This document shows positions 16,785-24,176 of a stretch of DNA of 47,967 nucleotides, in pieces. A model generated the notes under the pieces. The model was not told the DNA's origin and did not search any database. It saw nothing but the letters and a program-made list of their open reading frames with translations. Both the position numbers and the translations under genes were made by a program. Source of the DNA: DASWIP01 sp036397635 (lineage in GTDB: Bacteria; Actinomycetota; AC-67). The stretch spans positions 1 through 47,967 of the forward strand of contig DASWIP010000085.1 in NCBI GenBank assembly GCA_036397635.1. The letters are read 5' to 3'. Position 1 is the first letter of the stretch. Each line of letters begins with the position of its first letter.

Positions 16785-17669
16785 ATGGGAGTCCTGCAGG
16801 AGCTTCAGTCCGGCGTCCAGGCCGTCACCGACAACGTCGGGCGGTCCGTCGTCGGGATCGGACAACGGTGGGGGATCGGCTCGGGCGTGGTGATCGCGCC
16901 GGGCAAGGTCTTGACCAACGCGCACAACATCCGCGGCGAGCAGCTGGCCGTCACTTTCGCCGACGGCAGGCACGAGCAGGGGACCATCGCCGGGGTCGAC
17001 ATCGATGGAGACGTCGCGGTCCTGTCCGTCGACACCGGCGATGTGCCCCCGATCTCGTGGAACGGGACCGCCGACATCGGCCTCGGTCTGGCGGTGTTCG
17101 CCCTGTCGAACCCCGGCGGGCGCGGCCTGCGGGTGACGTTCGGCTTGGTCTCGGGGACCGCGCGCGCCTTCCGCGGTCCTCGGGGCCGCCGCATCGCCGG
17201 CAGCGTCGAGCACACCGCCCCGCTGCTGCCCGGATCCTCCGGCGGGCCCGTCGTGGATCTCGAAGGGCGCCTGCTCGGCATCAACACCAACCGGCTCGGC
17301 GAGGGGTTCTACCTCGCCATCCCAGCCGACGACGCCCTCCGGCGCCGGGTGGAGGCCCTCAGCGAAGGTCAGGCCCCTTCCAGGCCGAAGCTCGGCGTCG
17401 GCGTCGTCCCCCCGCAGGTCGCGCGTGGGCTACGCCGCGCGGTGGGGTTGCCCGAGAGCGACGGCCTGCTGGTACGCCACGTCGAGGATGACTCGCCGGC
17501 CGCGCGCGCCGGCATCGCCGAGGGCGACATGATCGTCGCGGTCGGCGAGCAAGCGGTGAGCGACGCCGACGAGTTGCATGACGCGCTCGAGGCGGCCGGG
17601 ACTGGTGCGACGATCGAGCTCTCGATCCTGCGCGGGCTCGAGCAGCGCGCGGTCACCGTGACGCTCTGA
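16785..17669 (+). CDS. HtrA-like trypsin-type serine protease with PDZ domain, apparently cytoplasmic
   Basis: A 294-residue trypsin-PDZ protease. The triad is His47 (LTNAHNI), Asp76 (DIDGDVAVL) and Ser152 (LLPGSSGGPV). The PDZ domain covers about 205-290 (DGLLVRHVEDDSPAARAGIAEGD fits its carboxylate-binding loop region). I see no signal peptide or membrane segment, unlike typical actinobacterial HtrA proteins, so it may act inside the cell. The start ATG 16785 has GAGGAG 5 nt upstream; an in-frame TTG at 16749 lies inside the operator and is unlikely. It is divergent from the HxlR-type regulator and probably controlled by it. A long perfect hairpin follows the gene. Confidence 0.9.
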   Translation: MGVLQELQSGVQAVTDNVGRSVVGIGQRWGIGSGVVIAPGKVLTNAHNIRGEQLAVTFADGRHEQGTIAGVDIDGDVAVLSVDTGDVPPISWNGTADIGLGLAVFALSNPGGRGLRVTFGLVSGTARAFRGPRGRRIAGSVEHTAPLLPGSSGGPVVDLEGRLLGINTNRLGEGFYLAIPADDALRRRVEALSEGQAPSRPKLGVGVVPPQVARGLRRAVGLPESDGLLVRHVEDDSPAARAGIAEGDMIVAVGEQAVSDADELHDALEAAGTGATIELSILRGLEQRAVTVTL

Positions 17670-17694
17670 GCAGCCGGAAGGCTGCCCGGAGCGC

Positions 17695-17750
17695 TTCCCG
17701 GGATCGTGTGCGTGTGCGGTCGGAGTTGCACACGCACACGATCCCGGGAA
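17695..17750. repeat. Perfect 23-bp-arm palindrome, copy 1 of a dispersed element
   Basis: Arms at 17695-17717 and 17728-17750 are perfect reverse complements around a 10-nt loop (GGTCGGAGTT). The inner 16 bp, GATCGTGTGCGTGTGC, and most of the loop recur at 37988-38029. Here it stands between two convergent genes, so it could act as a two-way terminator, although no T run follows. Confidence 0.9.
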
Positions 17751-17820
17751 CGACATCAGGCCGGAGCGGGCGAGTTACCGGGATATCCGGACCGCCGCTC
17801 GGGGTCCGAACGGGCTCTCG

Positions 17821-19689
17821 CTACCTGATCAGCAGACTCCCGCGGAGCGGGAACGGGATCGATCGCTCGGGGTCGACCGCCAGCAGCAGCGCCCCGTTGC
17901 CGCGCGCGATCAGCCGGTAGCTGATGAACTGCGCGGTCTGCTGATCCTGCGCGCCGCTCCCCGAATAGTCGATCCTGGCCTGCGGCGCGAAGAACACACC
18001 TTCGAGGGCTTGGTTCGCCTGGCCCGCCATCGCGTGATCCTGCGAGTTCTCAGACCACAGGCTCAGCCACCGGAAGGGGCCTTCGTAGGGAGGCGTCCAC
18101 ACGAACGGAGCGGAGCCGCCGGTGAGGTCGATGCGCCCGTTGGCGAGGTAGACGAAGGTTCGCTGCATGATCAGCGGGGCTTGCGCGGCACGGCTAAGTG
18201 ATCCGTTGCGCAGGACGACCGTGATCGCCTCCCCCGTCGGGTCCGTCGGGCAGATACCCCGGGGTCGTGAGCCGTCCGGTTGGTACCGGCAATAGGGCGG
18301 GAGGTTGCCTCCGGGGGCGGGGTTCGTGTTGATGCTCAGGCTCCCTTGGGATCCCAGCGTGACCGATCCTTGGAACACGACGTTCCCGCCCTCGATCACC
18401 ACGTTCGCTGCCACGCTGAAGCTCGAGCAGTTGATGTACCAATTGCCGCGCGGAAGGGTCAGGTCGGCTCCGGGGGTCCGGTTGCACGGCCCCTGGACGT
18501 CGGCGGTCCCGCCGGGTCCGTACTCGAGGAAGCCGGTGGGCCTCGCGTTGCCGGTGCCCAGCTCACGATGCAGTTCGTCGATGTAGTCGGAGGTGAACCC
18601 GTCGGCGTCCCGGTCCGGCAGGAGGGGGTCCGACACCGTATCCGGACAGTCCGGGATCGCGACGACGCTGCGATAGACGGGATACCCGGTTTGGCAGTTG
18701 TACCGGTGGTCCACCGGCGCGCGCGAGATACGAGTCGGATTGGGACGAGGCTGAGGTATGACTCGTAACATGTTGACGTCATCCTGCTCGCATGCGTGGA
18801 GGTTCCCCTCGTCACACCTGCGCTGCCAGCGCTCCATCGCGTGGATGACGATATCGCCACCGTTTAGGCAGCTCGTGTTCACGGCCGATCCCAGCCCGCA
18901 GGACCAGATGCGGGGGTTCGTCCCGTTCGCGTCGGTGGTGTACGCGCCGGCCGGGTTGCACTGCGAGGCGGAGGCGTCGGAGTCCACGGCAATGAACCCC
19001 GCGTAGTTGTTGTAGGGGTAGACCTGGACGCCGCCGTTGCCGCTCGCGACCAGGGGCGTGCATCCAACGGGATCGAGCAGCAGCAGCGCGAGACCCAGAT
19101 CGCGCAGCCCGGAGCCGTAGCCCCGCACTACGGCGCTCGCGGGAGCTTCCAGCCCGTCGGATCCGATAACGCCGCCGAATATGGGGCCCGCCTTGTGGCG
19201 CAGCGACATGGCCATCCGTTGGCAAGGGTTGGTGCCGTCGTAATCGGCCGAGATGGTCCTGCTGTTCGCGGTCATCAGGTCGTGATCGTCTGGGACGGGG
19301 TATGTGAAGACGACCTGATATGGATCCGTGCCCGAACTCGCGTACTCGCGCGCGGGGGTCGTCGCGCGGCATGCATCCCCGTCGGGGAATGCCGGCGTCT
19401 GCGAGCAGGGAGACTGAGCACCGATGCCACTGGGCAGGTCGGCGGTGTTGGCAAGCAGGTAGGTCCAGGCGCTGACGCACGCCGCCGGAGGATCCTGAGG
19501 AAGGTACGGGGCGGCCGCGAGCAGCGCGAAGTCGACCCTGCTTTGGTTGTCCCGGACACGCGCGCGCGCGTCGCTCACGTCGATCGCGAGCGAGACCATA
19601 GTGAACAGCAGGACGATCAGGATCGCGAACAGGATCGCGACCGTTCCCCTCTCCCCGTCCGGCCCCCGTCGTTGTGTGTGATGACTCAT
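17821..19689 (-). CDS. TadG-like secreted or pilus-assembly protein with long C-terminal region
   Basis: A 622-residue protein. Residues about 15-60 match the TadE/TadG-type N terminus: GERGTVAILFAILIVLLFTM is the membrane anchor and DVSDARARVRDNQSRVDFAL the following helix. The rest is extracellular, Gly/Pro/Cys-containing and rich in beta-forming stretches; I recognise no further domain. TadG-like proteins belong to Flp pilus or tight-adherence machines, but no other tad gene is visible in this window, so it may work alone or with genes elsewhere. Start 19689 is chosen because GGAGGGG lies about 5 nt before it and the hydrophobic anchor begins soon after; the longer frame to 19761 has no such support. 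Confidence 0.75.
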   Translation of the reverse strand: MSHHTQRRGPDGERGTVAILFAILIVLLFTMVSLAIDVSDARARVRDNQSRVDFALLAAAPYLPQDPPAACVSAWTYLLANTADLPSGIGAQSPCSQTPAFPDGDACRATTPAREYASSGTDPYQVVFTYPVPDDHDLMTANSRTISADYDGTNPCQRMAMSLRHKAGPIFGGVIGSDGLEAPASAVVRGYGSGLRDLGLALLLLDPVGCTPLVASGNGGVQVYPYNNYAGFIAVDSDASASQCNPAGAYTTDANGTNPRIWSCGLGSAVNTSCLNGGDIVIHAMERWQRRCDEGNLHACEQDDVNMLRVIPQPRPNPTRISRAPVDHRYNCQTGYPVYRSVVAIPDCPDTVSDPLLPDRDADGFTSDYIDELHRELGTGNARPTGFLEYGPGGTADVQGPCNRTPGADLTLPRGNWYINCSSFSVAANVVIEGGNVVFQGSVTLGSQGSLSINTNPAPGGNLPPYCRYQPDGSRPRGICPTDPTGEAITVVLRNGSLSRAAQAPLIMQRTFVYLANGRIDLTGGSAPFVWTPPYEGPFRWLSLWSENSQDHAMAGQANQALEGVFFAPQARIDYSGSGAQDQQTAQFISYRLIARGNGALLLAVDPERSIPFPLRGSLLIR

Positions 19690-19915
19690 CCGGACCCCTC
19701 CGGAATGGCTATCGGAGCCCCGGCTCAGATGCTTTAGTCCTCGGAGGAAAGCGGGACGCATCGGTCTGTATCGCCCCGGTAAGGCGGGAATGCTGCGTTG
19801 ATGTGGTTCGGTCGTACGTAGCCCAGAGTGTCGGTGTTCGCCCCAGCTTCACGACCAGGATCGAGCCGTACGCGCGGCGGGAACAACCAGGGCTCCTCGC
19901 ACGTTCGAACGCCAG

Positions 19916-20359
19916 ATGGCAGGCGAGACGCGTCCGGCGCGGATCGAGGTTCCCGGTCCCGGCCGGGAGTCGGTCTGGGACTACCCTCGCCCGCCGCGGG
20001 TCGAGCGGTGTGTCCGGCGCGCGCGCGTCGTCCATGCAGGCGAAGTGGTCACCGACTCGACGCGCGCGCTGCGGGTGCTGGAGACGGCCGGCCCGCCGAA
20101 GATCTACATCCCGATCGCCGAAGTTCGGGCCGAGCATCTCTCGCGAACCGGGCGCGCGACCTTCTGCGAATGGAAGGGAGCAGCGACGCACTTCGACCTG
20201 GTGGTCGGCGCGGACGTCGCACGCGAGGCTGCCTGGGCCTACCTCGATCCCAACCCCGCGTACGAGCAGCTCGGCGACCACGTGGCCTTCTACGCGAGCC
20301 GCGTGGATGAGTGCTATCTCGACGACGAGCGCGTGATTCCCCAGCCCGGCGGCTACTAG
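19916..20359 (+). CDS. DUF427 domain protein
   Basis: The 147-residue product matches the DUF427 family throughout: ESVWDYPRPPRVE, VVTDSTRALRVLETAGPP, YIPIAEV and FCEWKGAATHFD. The family is common in actinobacteria; its biochemical role is not well defined, and a small-molecule binding fold is presumed. The start ATG has no clear ribosome binding site. The broken secreted-protein gene begins 67 nt downstream with its own site, so the two need not be cotranscribed. Confidence 0.85.
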   Translation: MAGETRPARIEVPGPGRESVWDYPRPPRVERCVRRARVVHAGEVVTDSTRALRVLETAGPPKIYIPIAEVRAEHLSRTGRATFCEWKGAATHFDLVVGADVAREAAWAYLDPNPAYEQLGDHVAFYASRVDECYLDDERVIPQPGGY

Positions 20360-20426
20360 GGGGGCTGGATCACTGCCGAGGTGGCCGGCCCCTTCAAGGG
20401 CGAGCCCGGGTATCCGGAGGGGAACC

Positions 20427-21580
20427 ATGAACAAGTACGGGACCGGAGCCGTCGTGTTGGCGGCCGCCGTGCTGATGCCGGTCGCCGGCCACGCCGACGA
20501 AGTCGCCACGGACTTCGAACCACCCACGCATTCTCTCGGGACCGTCCACGGCCAGGATGGCTGGACCAGTCTCGGCAGCGTCGGCTCGGGGTGCGCGCCC
20601 TACGACGTCGAGGTCGTAGACGCGTCGGCGTGGGAGTTCGACAACCTCGGTGACCAGAGTCTGCGGATCTCCAACGCGGTGACCAGCGGGTGCTTCGGCG
20701 ACCAAACCTTCTCCAAGGCCGTCGCCGACGAAGCGGGTGAGGCGGACGCCGATGCCGGTGGCCTGTCGGGCGGCACCCGTCAGTCCTAATTTCCAGGCCG
20801 GCTGGAGCTTCGCTTCGGCGGATCCCGAGAACGAGCAGCCCGGCCTGTCTGTCGTCGCCAGTCCCGACCGCGGCGACGGCGCGCGCATGAGCTGGATCGA
20901 GATGGCCGACACGCCCGACGGGATTGCGGTCAATTTCTACGGCTATGACCCGACGCTGGGCGGGACGTGCAGCGACCTAACCAACTTCGTCTACACCGAG
21001 ATCGCGAGCGGTCTCGACCGCACCCAGCCGCACTCGATCATCGTCGAGATGTTCCTGCTCGACGGAACCAACAACGACGTCGTGCGCGTGTACGTCGACC
21101 TCGAGCTCGTGCACGAGGGCAAGAGCTGGGAGGACTTCTTCCGTCTGTGCCAGCCCGTCGACGGCACCGAGGCCGTCTCACGCACGGTCGACTCGGTGCT
21201 GTTCAGGGTCGCCGGCGACAGCAGCACCGGCGACGGCCGGGCTCGGCTTCCTCCTCGATAACTTCGGCGCGAGCTCGCATCTGATCGGCACGACCCTTGA
21301 TCCGGAACCCGTGATCCTGGTCGGCGATCTGCCGGCCGTCGAGATGGCGGCGACCCTGATCTCCGAGCTCGGCGAGCCGCTGGCCGGCAAGAACGTGGTC
21401 TTCAAGACCTCCGAGGTCTTGTGCGAGGCCACCACCGACGAGAACGGCCGTGCGTTCTGTGAGGCGCTGGGAAGCATGGTGCAGATCCTCCAGGCGACGG
21501 GCACCTACATCGCCGAGTTCGAAGGCGACCTGATCTACGCAGGTGCGCAGGAGCGCTCCGGTCTGATCGGCCTTTTTAGC
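20427..21580 (+). pseudogene. Secreted lectin-like plus Ig-like protein, frame broken
   Basis: The coding signal moves through three frames. Frame 1 runs from ATG 20427 (GGAGGGG upstream, signal peptide, then DFEPPTHSLGTVHGQDGW) and stops at 20789. The next frame continues the same protein from about 20790 (PNFQAGWSFASADPENEQPG) and stops at 21261. A third frame resumes at about 21239 (GLGFLLDNFGASS) and includes an Ig-like part similar to the next gene (LAGKNVVFKTSEV). A likely third lesion is the T run at 21572-21576: one more T would create a stop there, whereas the present frame reads through the terminator hairpin. The N-terminal part suggests a concanavalin-like fold. Either a decayed gene or sequencing/assembly indels; the intact-looking codon use on both sides of each break favours a very recent event or an error. 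Confidence 0.75.
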
Positions 21581-21593
21581 CGACGAGCAGGGG

Positions 21594-21620
21594 GACGCCC
21601 GGGCCTTCGGCCCGGGCGTC
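21594..21620 (+). terminator. Strong GC hairpin after the broken secreted-protein gene
   Basis: A perfect 12-bp stem (GACGCCCGGGCC) with a TTC loop is followed by TTT. The same 27 bases occur in inverted orientation at 22200-22226. Confidence 0.7.
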
Positions 21621-21789
21621 TTTGGACCGGGGGGTGTCCGGCCCAGGCGTTCTTGCGGCCGGGGTGTCCTGCGGTCGGCCCCAAGCCCAAACGGACGAAC
21701 CGGCACTTCCGGGCAGGAGAGACCAGGGGCGATGCCGAACAGGGGAGCGACAGGGAGCCGCGACGGGCGGCTGGGATGGAGGAAAGAGG

Positions 21790-22182
21790 ATGAGAAGGCT
21801 TTCGACGATGCTCGCCGCGGGCGCTGTGCTCGCGATCGCACTCACCGCCTCCGGGGTCAGCGTTGCCGACGAGCACCTGATCGCCACGAACATCTACGCG
21901 CACCCGATCATCAAGCTCAGCGAGCCCGGCAACTTCTTCATGATGGCTACGCTCTCCGACGCCGACGGCCCGCTCGCCGGCAAGACCGTTGATTTCAAGA
22001 CCCCCGGTCCACTCGGGGTTGTCATCTGTTTCGATGAGACCGACGACGCGGGTGTGGCGATCTGCGACGACCCGGCCACGCTGGCGCCGGTCCTGCAGAA
22101 TCAGGCGTCCTACGTCGCCTCGTTTGCGGGCGACGAGACCCACGCCGCCGCCGAGGAGCGCGCCGGCTTGATCGGCGAGTAG
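21790..22182 (+). CDS. Small secreted Ig-like protein
   Basis: A 130-residue protein with a signal peptide (residues about 1-27, ending ASGVSVADE) and one Ig-like domain: HPIIKLSEPGNFFMMATLSD and GPLAGKTVDFKT, then repeated Asp/Ala-rich turns. It resembles the C-terminal part of the preceding broken gene, including the ending AEERAGLIGE versus AQERSGLIG, so the two share ancestry. GGAGGAAAGAGG precedes the ATG. It probably lies outside the cell or at the wall; its ligand is unknown. Confidence 0.8.
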   Translation: MRRLSTMLAAGAVLAIALTASGVSVADEHLIATNIYAHPIIKLSEPGNFFMMATLSDADGPLAGKTVDFKTPGPLGVVICFDETDDAGVAICDDPATLAPVLQNQASYVASFAGDETHAAAEERAGLIGE

Positions 22183-22199
22183 CACGCAAGCGTGATCAC

Positions 22200-22226
22200 G
22201 ACGCCCGGGCCGAAGGCCCGGGCGTC
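22200..22226 (+). terminator. GC hairpin after the Ig-like gene
   Basis: A perfect 12-bp stem with a GAA loop, the exact reverse complement of the hairpin at 21594-21620. No T run follows, so its strength as a terminator is uncertain. Confidence 0.6.
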
Positions 22227-22261
22227 GCTGCATCCGGTGTGTGGACCCGCGCCCGGACCCG

Positions 22262-22267
22262 TACTAT
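22262..22267 (+). promoter_or_regulatory. -10 box for the tRNA-Val gene
   Basis: TACTAT ends 10 nt before the tRNA 5' end, a fitting position; the -35 is not clear. Confidence 0.5.
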
Positions 22268-22277
22268 CGACGGGTCC

Positions 22278-22350
22278 GGGCGCGTAGCTCAGTGGCCAGA
22301 GCACCACTCTTACAAAGTGGGGGTCGGAGGTTCGATCCCTCCCGCGCCCA
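22278..22350 (+). tRNA. tRNA-Val (anticodon TAC)
   Basis: The 73-nt sequence folds into a full cloverleaf: acceptor stem GGGCGCG/CGCGCCC, D stem GCTC/GAGC, anticodon stem CCACT/AGTGG with loop CTTACAA, and T arm GGAGG-TTCGATC-CCTCC. The anticodon TAC reads Val codons. The discriminator base is A and CCA is not encoded, so the 3' end must be added by enzyme. Confidence 0.97.
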
Positions 22351-22501
22351 CCCTCTCATCCGGCTCATCGGGGACCGGCAGAGCGCCGATCCAAGGTGGC
22401 CATCCGTCGCCCGATGAGGGCGCCGAGAAGGGATCCGCGCCCCGCTGGCCAATCTTCCAGTGGCCGGGCGCGGTGGGGCGCCCACGAGCTTTGGGGGATC
22501 C

Positions 22502-23716
22502 ATGATGGCAGGACGGAGGGTGAGCGTCGCGATGCTTGCCGCGACGCTGGTGGGGATGGTGGCGGCGCCGGCGTTTGCGCAACCGCTCAACGACAACTTC
22601 TCGGACGCCGCCGTGATCGGCTCGCTGCCGTTCACCGACTCCCAGGACACCACCGACGCGACGACCGAAGCCGGCGAGCCCGACGAGTGCGGCGTGGGAA
22701 TCGGCGCGACCGTCTGGTACGTCTACACACCCGTTGAGGACCAAACGATCGTAGCCAACACGTTCGGAAGCAGCCACGACACGGTCCTGGCGGTGTTCGA
22801 GGAGAACCAGGCGAGCCCGCTCGTTTGCAACGACGACCACTTCGATCTGCGATCGCGCGTGCAGTTCGACGCTATCGCAGGTACGAACTACTTCTTGCAG
22901 GCCGGCGGCTTCGAGGGCGACAGCGGGGCATTGGAGATCTCGGTGACGGTTGCGCCTCCTCCACCCTCGAACGATGATTTCGCAGCGGCGACGTTGATCG
23001 ACACGCTGCCATTCACGGACACGGTCAGCACGCTCTCCGCGACGACCGAGAGCGGCGAGGCAGACGATTGTGGGTTCTCGGTCGGCGGGACGGTGTGGTA
23101 CGCATTCACGCCCCTCTCCGATGAGACCTTCGTTGCAGACACCTTCGGAAGCGAATACGACACCGTCCTCGCAGTGTTCGAAGAGAGCCAGGAGGAGCTG
23201 CTCGCGTGCAACGATGATTCGGGCGGCCTGCAGTCGCGACTCATCTTTGACGCAACCGCAGACACCACCTACTACATCCAAGCTGGTGGGCTCGTCGGCG
23301 ACGCGGGGTCCCTGACCTTCAACCTGGACGTCGCGCCACCAGCGCCGGCGAACGACGATCGCGCGAGCGCGTACGGGGTCGAGGCCTTGCCCTTCACCGA
23401 CGCACTGAACACCCTCAGCGCGACCACCGAGCCTGTGGAGCCGGGTTGCGCGGGGATCGGCAGAACCGTCTGGTACAGCTTCACCCCCTCGATCCCGGGC
23501 TTGCTGGCCGGGGATACATACGGCTCCGACTACGACACCGTGCTCGCGGTGTACGTCGAGATCGCCGGGCAGTTGATCTCGCTCGGCTGCAGCGACGATG
23601 CGGGGGGCACGCTGCAGTCCGCGCTCACCGTTCCGGCGGTGCCCGGCGTGGAGCTGTTATTCCAGGCTGGAGGATACGGCGGGTCGTCGGGCAACCTGGT
23701 GTTCAACCTGGCCTGA
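22502..23716 (+). CDS. Secreted protein with three tandem beta-sandwich repeats
   Basis: A 404-residue protein with a signal peptide (about 1-27, ending AAPAFAQP) and three repeats of about 125 residues. Each repeat begins N-D-[NDR] with a short ALPFTD or SLPFTD segment, continues with a Cys-Gly and TVWYxxTP motif, then TFGSxYDTVLAVFEE, and ends with YFLQAGG or similar. The pattern is like prepeptidase C-terminal (PPC-type) domains, which bind or present substrates of secreted enzymes. No catalytic motif is present. I chose ATG 22502 because TTTGGGGGAT stands just before it; a longer frame begins at 22460 without support. It follows the tRNA gene after about 150 nt. Confidence 0.88.
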   Translation: MMAGRRVSVAMLAATLVGMVAAPAFAQPLNDNFSDAAVIGSLPFTDSQDTTDATTEAGEPDECGVGIGATVWYVYTPVEDQTIVANTFGSSHDTVLAVFEENQASPLVCNDDHFDLRSRVQFDAIAGTNYFLQAGGFEGDSGALEISVTVAPPPPSNDDFAAATLIDTLPFTDTVSTLSATTESGEADDCGFSVGGTVWYAFTPLSDETFVADTFGSEYDTVLAVFEESQEELLACNDDSGGLQSRLIFDATADTTYYIQAGGLVGDAGSLTFNLDVAPPAPANDDRASAYGVEALPFTDALNTLSATTEPVEPGCAGIGRTVWYSFTPSIPGLLAGDTYGSDYDTVLAVYVEIAGQLISLGCSDDAGGTLQSALTVPAVPGVELLFQAGGYGGSSGNLVFNLA

Positions 23717-23740
23717 AGGATCGCCGGGAAGCGGGCAGGC

Positions 23741-24166
23741 TCAGTCGGGGCCGGGCCCAAGGCCGAGGTCGCGGTGCGTCGCGCCCATGCAGCGGTCCAT
23801 GACCACCTCGAGGCCGCCCGCGCGCGCGATGCGCTCGGCCTCTTCGCTGGAGATCGTGCTCTGCAGCCACAACACCTTCGCGCCGATCGCGACGGCTTCC
23901 GCGGCGATCGCCGGGGTCTCCTCGGACGGGCGGAACACCTGCACCACGTCGACGGGGTCGGGGATCTCGCGAAGCGACGAGGACACCTTCTCGCCCAAGA
24001 TCTCGCCGCCCTTCGGACTCACCGGGATGATCCGGTAGCCCTGCGACTGCAGGTACGCGGGGATGCTCTGGCCCGGCTTCCGCTCGTCGCCCGACGCGCC
24101 GACGACGGCGATGGTCTTGGTGTCGCGGTAGATCTCGAGCAGCTTCTCGACGGGGGGATTCGGCAT
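23741..24166 (-). CDS. CoA-binding domain protein (CoA_binding_2 type)
   Basis: A 141-residue Rossmann-type protein with TIAVVGASGDERKPGQSIP, GYRIIPVSPKGGEILG and DVVQVFRPSEETPAIAAEAV, followed by a Cys motif MDRCMGATHRDL. These are the marks of stand-alone CoA-binding proteins, thought to bind CoA and to take part in redox or acyl metabolism. GAGGAGG lies 5 nt before ATG 24166. It follows the flavoprotein gene by 10 nt and is the last gene of a three-gene operon. Its stop is 25 nt from the stop of the convergent beta-sandwich gene. Confidence 0.9.
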   Translation of the reverse strand: MPNPPVEKLLEIYRDTKTIAVVGASGDERKPGQSIPAYLQSQGYRIIPVSPKGGEILGEKVSSSLREIPDPVDVVQVFRPSEETPAIAAEAVAIGAKVLWLQSTISSEEAERIARAGGLEVVMDRCMGATHRDLGLGPGPD

Positions 24167-24176
24167 CGTGTCCTCC

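Noticed and set aside
17708..17920. Short frames through the palindromes (similar peptides at both copies)
   Set aside because: The similar peptides come from the shared palindromic DNA and have no start signal.
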